Shown: positions 1 to 8,281, counted from the stretch's first letter. The stretch is 64,000 nucleotides of DNA from Alphaproteobacteria bacterium HT1-32 (GCA_009649675.1 WJPL01000002.1:248001-312000), one strand, 5' to 3'. The notes: a model not told the origin generated them from the sequence alone. A program made the numbers and translations.

Positions 1-818
1 CCCTGACCGATATTGACCAGCGCCAGCGAGGTATTGCTGAGGACCGAGGCATGTTCATAGTCCCGAAGGGAGGCGTCGAAGCGGCGGGCTTCATGCTCTT
101 CATTGCCGAAATATTTTACGGTCTCGAAATTGAGCAGAGAATCAATGGCCTTGGTATTGGCTTCCGAGTCCTTTTCGTTCATCCGGCGCCGGAACTTGAT
201 CCGCCATTCCGTCACGACCAGCGTGTAGGCGATGTAGGCCATGATCGTCAGAAAGGTGACGATGGCGAAGGAAATATCATACAGCCAGATCAGAATGCCG
301 CAGACCATCAGCACTTCCAGCAGGGTCGGCAGGATATTGAACAGCATGAAGCGAAGCAGGAAGTCGATCCCCTTCACGCCGCGTTCAATGGCCCGGCTGA
401 CGCCGCCGGTCTGACGTTCGAGATGGAAGCGGAGCGCGAGAGCGTGAAGATGCTCAAAGGTTTTCAGAGCGGATTGCCGAATGGCCCGTGCGGCAACTTT
501 GGCAAAGAAGAAATCCCGCATTTCGCCGAAAGCCAGCGCCAGTACCCGGGCCACTCCATAGCCGATAATCAGCAGCACAGGCACAGCGAGAATTGTGGTT
601 ACGCCGGCAGCGGGACTGAGCTGGTCGACCGCTTCCTTGTACAGCATCGGCGTATAGACGTTGGCGACCTTGGCGATGGCCAGCAGCGACAGGGCCACCA
701 CGACCCGCAGCCGCAGTTCGAACGAGTCCTTGGGCCAGAGGTAAGGCAGCAGCGTCCGTATGGTCTGCAGATCATTCCGGGGGCGTTTGTCGCCGGTATC
801 AGGGCGAGGGGGTGACAT
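1..818 (-). CDS. ATM1-type ABC exporter, N-terminal part (runs off left edge)
   Basis: The minus strand reads from an ATG at 818 as an ABC exporter membrane domain for about 272 residues and is cut by the window edge before the ATPase domain. After a charged N-terminus (MSPPRPDTGDKRPRNDLQT) there are several hydrophobic segments. Phrases such as RQTGGVSRAIERG, FLLRFMLFNILPTLLE and SLLNFETVKYFGNE are characteristic of the ATM1/HMT1 family, which exports glutathione- or sulfur-linked compounds from the inner membrane. The long plus-strand reading frame over the same bases is its antisense shadow. The family call is firm. The substrate and the nucleotide-binding half cannot be seen. Confidence 0.88.
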   Translation of the reverse strand, partial: MSPPRPDTGDKRPRNDLQTIRTLLPYLWPKDSFELRLRVVVALSLLAIAKVANVYTPMLYKEAVDQLSPAAGVTTILAVPVLLIIGYGVARVLALAFGEMRDFFFAKVAARAIRQSALKTFEHLHALALRFHLERQTGGVSRAIERGVKGIDFLLRFMLFNILPTLLEVLMVCGILIWLYDISFAIVTFLTIMAYIAYTLVVTEWRIKFRRRMNEKDSEANTKAIDSLLNFETVKYFGNEEHEARRFDASLRDYEHASVLSNTSLALVNIGQ

Positions 819-931
819 ATGGAACTGAGCCGTTGTTCTTGATGGTTCGGGGCATGTGGGGATTACCGGCCACGGGCACAATCAGAACGCCCGAATGGAC
901 GGTCACGTCCGGGGCGCCCGTCAGACGACCC

Positions 932-2479
932 CTATTTATCTTTCGGCCGGTTTCCAAACAGGCCGGACACGATCGGACTGAGGCGGCGCTTGGGCTCTTC
1001 CTGTGGCCGAATGCCTTCGGGAATTGGCGGCAGACGATCTTCTTCAGATATCGTCGGGCTGTTGTCTGCCGGTGGTGGTGTCACTGTCGCCGTCTTCTCC
1101 TCAGCCGGTTTGCGGTCGGTGTCCCGGGGGGGTGTCGGCGTGACGGTCGGGAAGGGGGATCCTTCGCGGGGTAATGTCTGTGACGCCAGCAGTGGACGGG
1201 TCGGTGGGGCAGGCCGTGTGTCCTGTGCTGAACTGGTTGTTGTGGTCTGCGCCGCTCGTTGTGGTGCCAGCTGTGGTTCGCGGCGTGTCGGGAACGGAAC
1301 AGGCCGCGGGCTGGCAGATTGTTCCTCTCCACCGTCGCGACCATTGGCTTCGTCAACAGCCTGCAGGGCAGCTGCAATTTCGGCGAGTGCCCGTCGGGCT
1401 TCATCCCGTTGCGGATCGCGCGGCATTTCCGGTTCCGGCTGGTTTTCCGGTTCAGCGGTAACTTCTGCGACTGGTTTTGGCGGCTGCGGGGCAGGGTCCG
1501 GAGCCCGCTCACTGGTAACATGCGGTGGTGCGGCTATAGGAGCAGGCGCGCGCGGTATCGGGCGCTCAACGGCTGCCGTCCAACCCCCGCCGGGAACCGG
1601 CGGCAGTTCGGTTTTCTCCTCGGGTTCCGGTTCGGCCTGAGGTGCCTTTTCGGTTACGGGTTCGGGAGCAGGCTTCGGTTCCGGTGTCTCCACCGGTTTG
1701 AAAGCCGGTTCGGGTGCCGGTGCAGCTGGTGCCGCCTCGGGCTGGGGCATCGTCCGTTTCAGCAACAGGTCGAGCTTGCCGAGATTTCCGCGCTCTACCA
1801 GACGGGTGATCAGGCCTTCACCTTCGACGCTGCGCAGTTCCTTGAGCAGATTGGCGAAGTTTTCACGAAATTCTTCGGCCAGAGGCAGCGCCTTGCTGTC
1901 CTGCTTCAGTGTCGCGGCGATCTTGCGTTCCAGTGGTTCGGTCCCGCCGGAGGTGTTGAGAATGCAGCGGAAGAAAACCCAGCGGTCGCCCTGACCAAAA
2001 CGCTGCCAGGCAGAGGCATACTGGGCATTGTCGATCAGCTTCAGTTCAACAGCGAGATGAGCAACCAGCGGGTTCAGCTCGTCGATCAGATAACTGATCA
2101 GCGGAAACAGCTCCGCCCGCTTGGCGGAAGTCCGGCTCTCAACCAGGGTGCGTGCCTCAACTTCTGCCTGATCCGCAGCACGCTTGGTCTGCCAGTGCAG
2201 TTGTTTCAGCGCAAAGTTGTTTTCACGCAGGGCTGAGCCCAGTTGCACATAGCCGATAATCAGCCAGAGTGCTGCGGGGGGGCCGAAAGCGGCAGCAACA
2301 AAAGCGGCGAGGTCAACAAATGGCAGGTCGAGTAGCGACTGCCAGGTAATCCGGAACTGTACATAGGATGCCGCGGCGCCCAGCCAGATGGCGCTGATCA
2401 AGGCGCCGATTGCAAAAATTGCCCGCACTGATGGTCTCTCCCTCGCTGGCAACCGAATGCCAGAAAAATTCAAATTCAT
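932..2479 (-). CDS. membrane-anchored proline-rich protein of unknown function
   Basis: A 515-residue protein I do not recognise. Residues about 20-45 and 55-80 are hydrophobic and probably form two membrane helices. Residues about 85-115 are charged and helical. A folded region follows to about residue 245. From about 250 to the end it is low-complexity, rich in Pro, Ala and Glu with many PEP/PAP steps, ending in a basic tail (LFGNRPKDK). This suggests a short membrane anchor and soluble domain with a long flexible cytoplasmic or periplasmic arm. No clear Shine-Dalgarno is visible before the ATG at 2479, but the composition and length support a real gene. Plus-strand frames over the Pro-rich part are GC-rich shadows. 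Confidence 0.7.
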   Translation of the reverse strand: MNLNFSGIRLPARERPSVRAIFAIGALISAIWLGAAASYVQFRITWQSLLDLPFVDLAAFVAAAFGPPAALWLIIGYVQLGSALRENNFALKQLHWQTKRAADQAEVEARTLVESRTSAKRAELFPLISYLIDELNPLVAHLAVELKLIDNAQYASAWQRFGQGDRWVFFRCILNTSGGTEPLERKIAATLKQDSKALPLAEEFRENFANLLKELRSVEGEGLITRLVERGNLGKLDLLLKRTMPQPEAAPAAPAPEPAFKPVETPEPKPAPEPVTEKAPQAEPEPEEKTELPPVPGGGWTAAVERPIPRAPAPIAAPPHVTSERAPDPAPQPPKPVAEVTAEPENQPEPEMPRDPQRDEARRALAEIAAALQAVDEANGRDGGEEQSASPRPVPFPTRREPQLAPQRAAQTTTTSSAQDTRPAPPTRPLLASQTLPREGSPFPTVTPTPPRDTDRKPAEEKTATVTPPPADNSPTISEEDRLPPIPEGIRPQEEPKRRLSPIVSGLFGNRPKDK

Positions 2480-2573
2480 GACCAGTATAGGTCATCAGCA
2501 GCGGCAACGTCCATGCACAGCAGACTCTGGCCGGGAGCTTGACGGAGAGGCGGTTCAGCGCTAGGTAAAGGTC

Positions 2574-2645
2574 ATGTTTGATCAGTCCTTCCGGAAACAG
2601 GTCCTCGGCGGCCTCATTCGAATTACAGGCCCGGCACTCGTTTGA
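2574..2645 (+). CDS. possible leader peptide of the ACT-domain gene
   Basis: A 23-codon frame starts with ATG at 2574 and ends with TGA at 2643-2645. The last 14 residues are VLGGLIRITGPALV, half of them Val, Leu or Ile. A TAGG element lies about eight bases before the ATG. The stop codon falls in the loop of the hairpin at 2630-2653. The position, 55 bases before an ACT-domain gene related to acetolactate synthase small subunits, fits a branched-chain amino-acid leader peptide. Enrichment in such a short frame could be chance, so confidence is modest. Confidence 0.35.
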   Translation: MFDQSFRKQVLGGLIRITGPALV

Positions 2646-2685
2646 GCGCCGGGTATTTCTGATTCGTCTTTTCCGGAATTTTTTT
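2589..2685 (+). terminator. candidate transcription attenuator in the leader of the ACT gene
   Basis: TTCCGGAAA at 2589-2597 is perfectly complementary to TTTCCGGAA at 2670-2678, which is followed at once by seven T residues (2679-2685): the form of an intrinsic terminator. Inside lies a second hairpin, CCCGGC (2630-2635) with GCCGGG (2648-2653), extended by CTC/GAG around GTTT. The left arm of the outer stem is inside the possible leader peptide, so translation could prevent the terminator from forming. The gene upstream is divergent, so a terminator here would only act on the ACT gene's own transcript. Confidence 0.4.
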
Positions 2686-2699
2686 AAGGACTGCGCATC

Positions 2700-3005
2700 A
2701 TGCAACAGCGCACATTCGCCGACCAGACCACTTCTGACACCGTCAGCCCTCTTGCAACGACAGCCTGCTTCGCTGTCCGCGCCAATGCTGAACCGGGTGT
2801 CGTCCCCCGCGTCCTCGAACTCTTTGCCAAACGGAACCTCGTTCCCACACGGCTTTATGCCGTACAGGAAGGCAGTGACTCCGTCGTTATCGACATTCAG
2901 ATGGCAAATATGCTGCAGCCGGAGCGAGAGTATCTGGCGGCCTGCATGCGGCAGATCTATGATGTCTGCACCGTGCTGACTTCTGAGAAGGCAGCGGTTA
3001 TCTGA
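2700..3005 (+). CDS. small ACT-domain protein (acetolactate synthase small-subunit-like)
   Basis: A 101-residue protein. Residues about 22-95 read as one ACT domain: CFAVRANAEPGVVPRVLELF gives the first strand and the glycine turn and helix where ACT domains bind amino acids, followed by two strands (LVPTRLYAVQEG, SDSVVIDIQM) and a second helix (LAACMRQIYDVCTV). The spacing resembles IlvM/IlvH-type regulatory subunits of acetohydroxyacid synthase, but no catalytic subunit gene is nearby. AAGGA at 2686-2690 is placed nine bases before the ATG. The Nudix gene begins 16 bases after the stop and is probably co-transcribed. Function is inferred as amino-acid sensing; the ligand is unknown. Confidence 0.75.
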   Translation: MQQRTFADQTTSDTVSPLATTACFAVRANAEPGVVPRVLELFAKRNLVPTRLYAVQEGSDSVVIDIQMANMLQPEREYLAACMRQIYDVCTVLTSEKAAVI

Positions 3006-3021
3006 TCAACCGGAGGCCTGG

Positions 3022-3870
3022 GTGAGCTATCTCGACCGAATTGCCGAAGCGAATAACTGGAAACAAGATGGCTATCGGCCCCTGCTGGTTGACGGCCACG
3101 AACTCGGGCAGACATCCGATGCTTTTGCCGCCAGTCTGGAGAAGTATCCGGATGTCTTTGTTATCGAACCGAATGCAGTCAGGCTGGCTGACGGGCTGTC
3201 ATCTTATGATGAGCGGACCGAGGCCATCGCAGCCTGCCTGAACGATATCCGCCAAACCCGGGGCATTCACGGATGGCGGAACGAGAATTATCCGGTGGGA
3301 CGTACCTTTGAACGGCCGGTGTTCGAGATCGAACGGGCAGCGGTTCCCTTACTTGGGACGCGCGGATATGGCGTCCATATGAACGGTTATGTCCGCAAGG
3401 ATGGCGGATTTTTCATGTGGATCGCCCGTCGCAGCCTGCAAAAGGCGACTGCACCGGGCAAGCTCGATCAGATGGTCGGTGGTGGCCAGCCTGCCGGCCT
3501 GTCGGTTCGTGACAACCTGATCAAGGAATGTGGTGAGGAAGCGGCGATCCCCCGCGATCTGGCGGAAATGGCAAGACCGGTCAGCGCCATTACCTATCGT
3601 TGCGTCCGGCCCGAAGGCTTCCGGTGGGATCTGCTCTGGTGTTACGATCTTGAACTGCCTGCGAGCTTCGTGCCTGTGGCGGCAGATGGCGAGGTTGATG
3701 AATTCATGCTGATGAATATCAATGATGTCGCAGCCGGTATTCGCGAGACAACGGATTACAAGTTCAATTGTGCACTGGTCATCCTTGATTTCCTTATACG
3801 CCACGGGTTTGTTGAAGCGGATGATCCGGATTACGAGCATCTGGTGACGGGCCTGCATCCCCGGTTCTAG
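3022..3870 (+). CDS. Nudix hydrolase, DUF4743/TNR3 type
   Basis: 282 residues from GTG 3022, with CGGAGG at 3011-3016 as ribosome binding site. Residues 1-120 match the N-terminal DUF4743-like domain (YRPLLVDGHELG, then RGIHGWRNENYPV), which precedes the Nudix fold in fungal and plant thiamine-pyrophosphokinase-associated proteins. The Nudix box lies at about 153-177 (GGGQPAG, then KECGEEA). The E-x-x-E-E catalytic helix is kept (KECGEE), but the first glutamate of the consensus is replaced, as is usual in this subfamily. Related proteins hydrolyse oxidised thiamine diphosphates or other pyrophosphates. It follows the ACT gene closely. The family call is good, the substrate is not known. Confidence 0.88.
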   Translation: MSYLDRIAEANNWKQDGYRPLLVDGHELGQTSDAFAASLEKYPDVFVIEPNAVRLADGLSSYDERTEAIAACLNDIRQTRGIHGWRNENYPVGRTFERPVFEIERAAVPLLGTRGYGVHMNGYVRKDGGFFMWIARRSLQKATAPGKLDQMVGGGQPAGLSVRDNLIKECGEEAAIPRDLAEMARPVSAITYRCVRPEGFRWDLLWCYDLELPASFVPVAADGEVDEFMLMNINDVAAGIRETTDYKFNCALVILDFLIRHGFVEADDPDYEHLVTGLHPRF

Positions 3871-4011
3871 ACCTGTTGGTCTTCCTGGTTTTCGGGCTTT
3901 TTCCGGTCTGGCTGGTTGGGCGCTTATCAGAAAAGCAGTCACTTTATTGTAGGCCAACCGTTGTCAGGTTTCGTAAGATAGTGGCTGTCTGTAACGGCGG
4001 AGGGGTGTCCG

Positions 4012-4464
4012 ATGTGGCGGCGGTTCGTATTTCTTGTTTCAGTGTGCCTGGTAGCAGGCACAGTATCCAATGGTTCGGTAGCTGCGGAAGACAGCCATAT
4101 CGGTATCGTCAAGGAAGTCTCGGGTGACGCGAGGATTGAGCGAAATGGCTCATCACTGGCGGCAGAGACCGGCATAAAAATACAGAATGGTGACAGGCTG
4201 ATGACCGGGGTTGATTCCACGATGGGCGTCACCTTCCGGGATGGCTCGCTGATGTCCATGGGGCCGGACGCCCTGCTTGAGATGGATGAACTGATCTATG
4301 AGCCACAGCAGGGCAAGGTTTCGATGATTGCCAGCTTATTACAGGGAACTTTCGCGCATGTTTCCGGTGGCATTGGCAGACTGAAGCCGGAAGCTGTCAG
4401 TTTCAAGACACCGACTGCGACGATTGGCATTCGCGGCACGCGCTTTGTGGTGAGGGTTCCATGA
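4012..4464 (+). CDS. secreted FecR-domain protein
   Basis: 150 residues. A signal peptide covers residues 1-25 (hydrophobic core FLVSVCLVAGTV, likely cleavage after SVAA). The rest is one FecR domain: a strand with SGDARIERNG, the turn IQNGDRLMTG, VTFRDGSLMSMGP, and the closing TPTATIGIRGTRFVV. In other proteins this periplasmic domain occurs alone or with OmpA or beta-barrel partners, apart from the iron-siderophore FecR sensors. There is no anti-sigma domain or sigma factor here, so ferric-citrate signalling is unlikely. Its stop codon overlaps the start of the OmpA-family lipoprotein gene (4461), indicating translational coupling and a shared envelope job. Confidence 0.85.
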   Translation: MWRRFVFLVSVCLVAGTVSNGSVAAEDSHIGIVKEVSGDARIERNGSSLAAETGIKIQNGDRLMTGVDSTMGVTFRDGSLMSMGPDALLEMDELIYEPQQGKVSMIASLLQGTFAHVSGGIGRLKPEAVSFKTPTATIGIRGTRFVVRVP

Positions 4465-5480
4465 TGAACTTTCGGACAGTTTGCTCCGTATTCCTTGCCT
4501 CGTCCCTGCTCGGCGGATGTGTTGGTGATGTCGATTTCGCCGAAATTGAGACATTGCCCCGCCCGGAGCCCGGTTTTCAGCGGAGCCTTGGTGAGGCCTA
4601 TCTGGCTTATTCGCGGGTAGAGGCGGGAGAATACGACCGCGCTGATGCAAAGATGTTTGCGGCGAAGGCAGTCAAAGCCTTTGCCAATGATCAGGTTCTG
4701 CCAACGAAAGTTGAAGACCGCCGGATTGGCGCGGATCAGTCCGGAGATCTGCTGAAAGCCTATGATGATCTGCTGTCTGCATTTGCCGCCGCCGGCCGAA
4801 CGCTGGCGCCGGATGACATGGCGGCTGCACAGGCGGCCTATGACTGCTGGTTGCAGGAACAGGAAGAAGGCCATCAGCCGGCTGATATTCTGGCATGTCG
4901 CACGAAATTTGAGGCATCTCTGGCCGCAGCCAGCGAGAAGTTTCAGGCGACACTTGTGGTGTTGCTTGAACAGGATGGCGGGAAGGCTGGTGCGGTCACG
5001 GTGAATAATGCCGGTAGTGAACTGTTGCTTAACCGGCCACGTCAGGCGGTCAGTGCAGCTGACGGGAAGGTGCCGGCAGAGGCCGGTGTCCTGACAGATG
5101 CCGAAGTGAACACACTTTTTGGGGCAGCTCTTGGAGCTGTGCCGGAAGCGCCGTTGTATTTCACCCTCTATTTTCAGACCGGATCAAACGAGCTGACGGC
5201 GGAATCGGCTGCGATGCTGCCATCAATTATTGAGACAATTACCAGGCGGGCGACACCCGATATTTCGGTAATTGGTCATTCCGACAGGGTTGGCCGGGCC
5301 GAAGTGAATGCACGCCTGTCGCTGGTCCGGTCCCGTTCTGTCGCGGATATGCTTATTGCCCGGGGTGTCGCGCCGGAGATTGTCGAAGTGACATCGTTTG
5401 GTGAGAGCGACAATGCGGTTCCGACAGACGATAATGTTCCGGAACCGGCAAACCGGCGGGTCGAAATTTCGGTTCGCTGA
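4461..5480 (+). CDS. OmpA-family outer-membrane lipoprotein
   Basis: 339 residues. The N-terminus carries a lipoprotein signal with lipobox LLGGC, placing the acylated cysteine at about residue 20. Residues 40-180 are helical and Ala-rich with no recognised domain. Residues about 225-339 form an OmpA C-terminal peptidoglycan-binding domain: YFTLYFQTGSNELT, then ISVIGHSDRVGRAEVNARLS and the closing PANRRVEISV, with the Asp and Arg used to bind diaminopimelate. Two ATGs (4461, 4464) sit on the stop codon of the FecR gene; the first is used here. It probably anchors the envelope to peptidoglycan and may work with the FecR protein. Confidence 0.9.
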   Translation: MMNFRTVCSVFLASSLLGGCVGDVDFAEIETLPRPEPGFQRSLGEAYLAYSRVEAGEYDRADAKMFAAKAVKAFANDQVLPTKVEDRRIGADQSGDLLKAYDDLLSAFAAAGRTLAPDDMAAAQAAYDCWLQEQEEGHQPADILACRTKFEASLAAASEKFQATLVVLLEQDGGKAGAVTVNNAGSELLLNRPRQAVSAADGKVPAEAGVLTDAEVNTLFGAALGAVPEAPLYFTLYFQTGSNELTAESAAMLPSIIETITRRATPDISVIGHSDRVGRAEVNARLSLVRSRSVADMLIARGVAPEIVEVTSFGESDNAVPTDDNVPEPANRRVEISVR

Positions 5481-5489
5481 GGAGAGCGT

Positions 5490-6347
5490 TTATCCCGGCA
5501 GACCGGCCATTCTGCGTATGTCGTCTGGCTGGTGGCCCGCGGCACGCAGGGAGCGGAGATCTGGCGCGCCGGCACGTTTTGCCAGCCGTTTCCCGCTGTC
5601 ATCATGCAGGAGGGGATGGTGATGATATTCTGGTGTCGGCAACTCCAGCAGCGTCTGTAGTAACCTCTGGATATGTGTGGCGCTGAACAGGTCTTCGCCC
5701 CGGACGACAAGTGATATGTCCTGTGCGGCATCGTCCAGGGTGACGGCAAGATGGTAGGAGTTGCGGATATCCTTGCGGGCCAGGACGACATCTCCGGCTA
5801 TCCCGTAATCAGCTGACTGTGTTCCGGCCAGACGGTCCGTCCAGTTCAGGTTTCCGGCAATTTCCGATGCCCTTTGGATATCGAGCCTCAGGGCATGTGG
5901 TTCATTCTCCCGGATCCGCTGCGATGCTTCTTTTTCGGACAAGGCTTTGCAGGTTCCGGGATAAACCGGACCGTCCAGCCCGTGTGGCGCTCCACCCGCT
6001 GCTTCTATCTCTGTCATGATCTGTTTTCGTGTGCAGAAGCAGGGATAAAGCAGCCCGCGTGCTTTCAGAGAGGTGAGGGCTTCCTCGTAGGCAGTCGTTC
6101 TGTCGGATTGCCGCAGAACGGGACCGTCCGGTGTGAGGCCCAGCCAGTGGATATCTTCAAGAATGCTGTCGACAAATTCTTCCCGGCAGCGGCCCGCATC
6201 AATATCTTCAATACGAAGCAGGAATTTTCCTCCGGCCTTTTTTGCTTCCCGCCAGGCGAGCAACGCCGAATAGGCGTGGCCAAGATGAAGATGACCGGTT
6301 GGGCTGGGGGCGAAACGGGTTACAATCATTTCCGAAATATATCGCAT
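5490..6347 (-). CDS. gluQ: glutamyl-Q tRNA(Asp) synthetase
   Basis: GluQ charges glutamate onto queuosine at position 34 of tRNA(Asp). The HIGH-type signature is HLHLGHAYSA, preceded by IVTRFAPSPTG. The zinc site is formed by CFC and YPGTC, as in GluQ. RIEDIDAGRC and the KMSKS-like KRLAKRAG are present. The product stops after the catalytic core and lacks the anticodon-binding domain of full GluRS, which is the hallmark of this family. ATG 6347 gives 285 residues; ATG 6329 (MIVTRFAPSPTG) is an equally reasonable start, while the longer frame to 6434 runs into the divergent esterase gene and is rejected. It converges with the OmpA-family gene. Confidence 0.93.
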   Translation of the reverse strand: MRYISEMIVTRFAPSPTGHLHLGHAYSALLAWREAKKAGGKFLLRIEDIDAGRCREEFVDSILEDIHWLGLTPDGPVLRQSDRTTAYEEALTSLKARGLLYPCFCTRKQIMTEIEAAGGAPHGLDGPVYPGTCKALSEKEASQRIRENEPHALRLDIQRASEIAGNLNWTDRLAGTQSADYGIAGDVVLARKDIRNSYHLAVTLDDAAQDISLVVRGEDLFSATHIQRLLQTLLELPTPEYHHHPLLHDDSGKRLAKRAGAPDLRSLRAAGHQPDDIRRMAGLPG

Positions 6348-6378
6348 CGCTGATGCTAAACACACATATGTAGAACAG

Positions 6379-7041
6379 ATGGCTGAAAAAATGACTTCAT
6401 TAACAGGGCCGGAGCGCCTGCCGGCTGACGGCACGAAAGCCGATAGCGTGGTGGTGTTGCTGCACGGCCTTGGTGCGGATGGTGCAGACCTGATCGGGCT
6501 GGCCCCGGATTTTGCGCGGCTGCTGCCACGAACGGCTTTTCTGTCGCCGGACGCTCCCGACCCCTGTGATATGGCACCCTATGGCCGGCAATGGTTCAGC
6601 CTGCTGGATCGTACGCCGGAGGTGGTGGCGGATCTGGTGGCTGCGGCCTCACCGGTGGTCGAGGGTTATCTGGCATCGGTACTGAAACGCTTTGACGTGA
6701 CGCCTGACAGGCTGGCGCTGGTGGGGTTTAGTCAGGGCACAATCATGTCATTGCAGGTAGCTTATCGTTTGCCGCATGAACTGGCCGGTGTGGTCGGATT
6801 TTCCGGCGGACTTGCCGGTTCCGATATGCTCGGGAAAGAAGTTACGGCCCGTCCACCGGCCTTGCTGGTACATGGGGAAGCCGATGATGTTGTGGTTTTT
6901 GACCGGATGCTTGCAGCGGCAGAAGCCCTGCGCGCTGTCCGTGTTGATGTGCAGACACTGGCCCGCCCGGGCCTGGGGCACGGTATTGATGAGGCAGGCA
7001 TCAGGGCTGCCGGAAATTTCCTGCTTGAGCGGCTTGGATGA
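6379..7041 (+). CDS. phospholipase/carboxylesterase family alpha/beta hydrolase
   Basis: 220 residues, the normal length for this family (Pfam Abhydrolase_2), which cleaves carboxylesters and some thioesters in the cytoplasm. The oxyanion strand VVVLLHGLGADGAD is at residues 24-37. The nucleophile is Ser118 in GFSQGT, the acid Asp169 or Asp170 in HGEADDVV, and the base His201 in LGHGID. No signal peptide is present. The gene is divergent from gluQ with only about 30 bases between the starts, so the two share a short promoter region. The substrate cannot be told from sequence. Confidence 0.9.
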   Translation: MAEKMTSLTGPERLPADGTKADSVVVLLHGLGADGADLIGLAPDFARLLPRTAFLSPDAPDPCDMAPYGRQWFSLLDRTPEVVADLVAAASPVVEGYLASVLKRFDVTPDRLALVGFSQGTIMSLQVAYRLPHELAGVVGFSGGLAGSDMLGKEVTARPPALLVHGEADDVVVFDRMLAAAEALRAVRVDVQTLARPGLGHGIDEAGIRAAGNFLLERLG

Positions 7042-7144
7042 CTGCTGATTTTGTAGTTGGCTGTCGTAATACCGCAACATATAGTATTTAGACAAGTGAG
7101 CGTTTCGGGAACAATCGGGGACGCATAAGACAGCGTAGAAAAAG

Positions 7145-7705
7145 GTGATCGCAGCAACTCATAATTGGCCTGCTCTCGTTCTTAACGCGGATTTTCGTCC
7201 GCTCAGTTACTTTCCGCTGTCCCTGTGGTCATGGCAGGAGACGGTGAAGGCGGTTTTCCTCGACCGTGTCAATGTGGTTGAGGAATATGACCATGCCGTC
7301 AGTTCCCCCTCCTTTGAAATGCAGTTGCCCAGCGTCATCAGCCTCAAGGAATTCGTTCCGATGTCGCGGCGGCCGGCATTTACCCGGTTCAATGTCTTTC
7401 TGCGTGACGGTTTTGCCTGTCAGTATTGCGGCGGCTCTTTTATTGCGCCGGAACTGACATTTGATCATGTCGTTCCGCGTTCCCGGGGGGGACGAACGAC
7501 CTGGGAAAATGTTGTGACCTCCTGTTCGCCCTGCAACTTGCGGAAAGGGAACCGGATGCCTGATCGCTGCGGTATGCAGCCGATAAATCCTCCGGAACAG
7601 CCTTCGGCCTGGCATCTGCAACAGCAGGGACGGGCCTTTCCGCCGAACCATCTGCATGAACACTGGCGTGATTATCTGTACTGGGACAGCGAACTGGAGC
7701 CCTGA
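7145..7705 (+). CDS. HNH endonuclease family protein
   Basis: 186 residues from GTG 7145; a better start is not visible. The HNH/His-Me-type core lies at residues 90-135: a zinc pair C92-x2-C95 (CQYCGG), the DH of LTFDHVVPRSRGG at 107-108, the central Asn in TTWENVV, and a second pair C127-x2-C130 (CSPCN). The N-terminal 80 residues (LVLNADFRPLSYFPLSLWSW) are typical of the widespread chromosomal HNH family that stands alone in alphaproteobacterial genomes and is not linked to restriction or phage genes here. It is probably a DNA repair or processing nuclease; the biological role is not established. Confidence 0.9.
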   Translation: MIAATHNWPALVLNADFRPLSYFPLSLWSWQETVKAVFLDRVNVVEEYDHAVSSPSFEMQLPSVISLKEFVPMSRRPAFTRFNVFLRDGFACQYCGGSFIAPELTFDHVVPRSRGGRTTWENVVTSCSPCNLRKGNRMPDRCGMQPINPPEQPSAWHLQQQGRAFPPNHLHEHWRDYLYWDSELEP

Positions 7706-7735
7706 GCCTCAGGCTTCCGGATGGGTCTGAAAAGG

Positions 7736-8281
7736 TCAGACGCGTTCCGCCAGCCAGATCGCGAGTTTTGAGACTTTCTTCACTCCGGCCGTCAGTACTT
7801 CATATCCCGGTGCATTTTCGGCGTCATTGGCGAGGCCGGTGTCGCGATGCTCCAGTTCTTCCGCACGGAATTCCTCGATATGTGACCGCAGGTCTGCCTC
7901 GCTGTCATCCAGTTCTGCTGCCTGGGCGGCGTAATGTTCGTCGATGACTTCTTCCACAGCAACGGTGCAGGCCATCGCCGCCTCACGCCCCATCAGGGCG
8001 GTGGCAGCACCAAGGGCAAAGCCACCGACATGCCAGAGCGGCTGAAGCAGTGAAGGACGTACGCCCCGGTCACCAACGGTTTTGTTGAAATAGTCGAGAT
8101 GCTTCTGTTCCTGATCGGCCATATGCTGGATCAGGGGACCATCTGCCGTGTTGCCAAGCACTGCAATCTGGCCGGCATAAATGCGTTTCGCACCATACTC
8201 TCCGGCCTGGTCGACCCTTATCATCCGCTTGATTTTCTCATCCCGGGAAATATCACCGGGCAGGGGGCGGCTGCTTGTCAT
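7736..8281 (-). CDS. coq7: demethoxyubiquinone hydroxylase (Coq7)
   Basis: 181 residues, the usual bacterial Coq7 length. It hydroxylates demethoxyubiquinone late in ubiquinone synthesis at the inner membrane. The four-helix diiron ligands are visible: Glu28 (DQAGEYGA), Glu58-x-x-His61 (DQEQKH), the Glu in VAVEEVIDEHY near 110, and Glu142-x-x-His145 (EELEHRD). The region PLWHVGGFALGAATALMG is the membrane-associated hydrophobic segment. The start overlaps the dsbB stop by four bases, so coq7 is the last gene of a DedA-dsbB-coq7 minus-strand operon. Confidence 0.95.
   Translation of the reverse strand: MTSSRPLPGDISRDEKIKRMIRVDQAGEYGAKRIYAGQIAVLGNTADGPLIQHMADQEQKHLDYFNKTVGDRGVRPSLLQPLWHVGGFALGAATALMGREAAMACTVAVEEVIDEHYAAQAAELDDSEADLRSHIEEFRAEELEHRDTGLANDAENAPGYEVLTAGVKKVSKLAIWLAERV

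Noticed and set aside
51-815. Long plus-strand frame of 254 codons at the left end
   Set aside because: It is antisense to the ATM1-type exporter, whose protein motifs are on the minus strand; its translation has no domain and odd composition.
990-1640. Plus-strand frames opposite the proline-rich arm
   Set aside because: Pro/Ala/Glu-rich coding on the minus strand produces open Gly/Ser/Arg-rich frames on the other strand; no ribosome site or family supports them.
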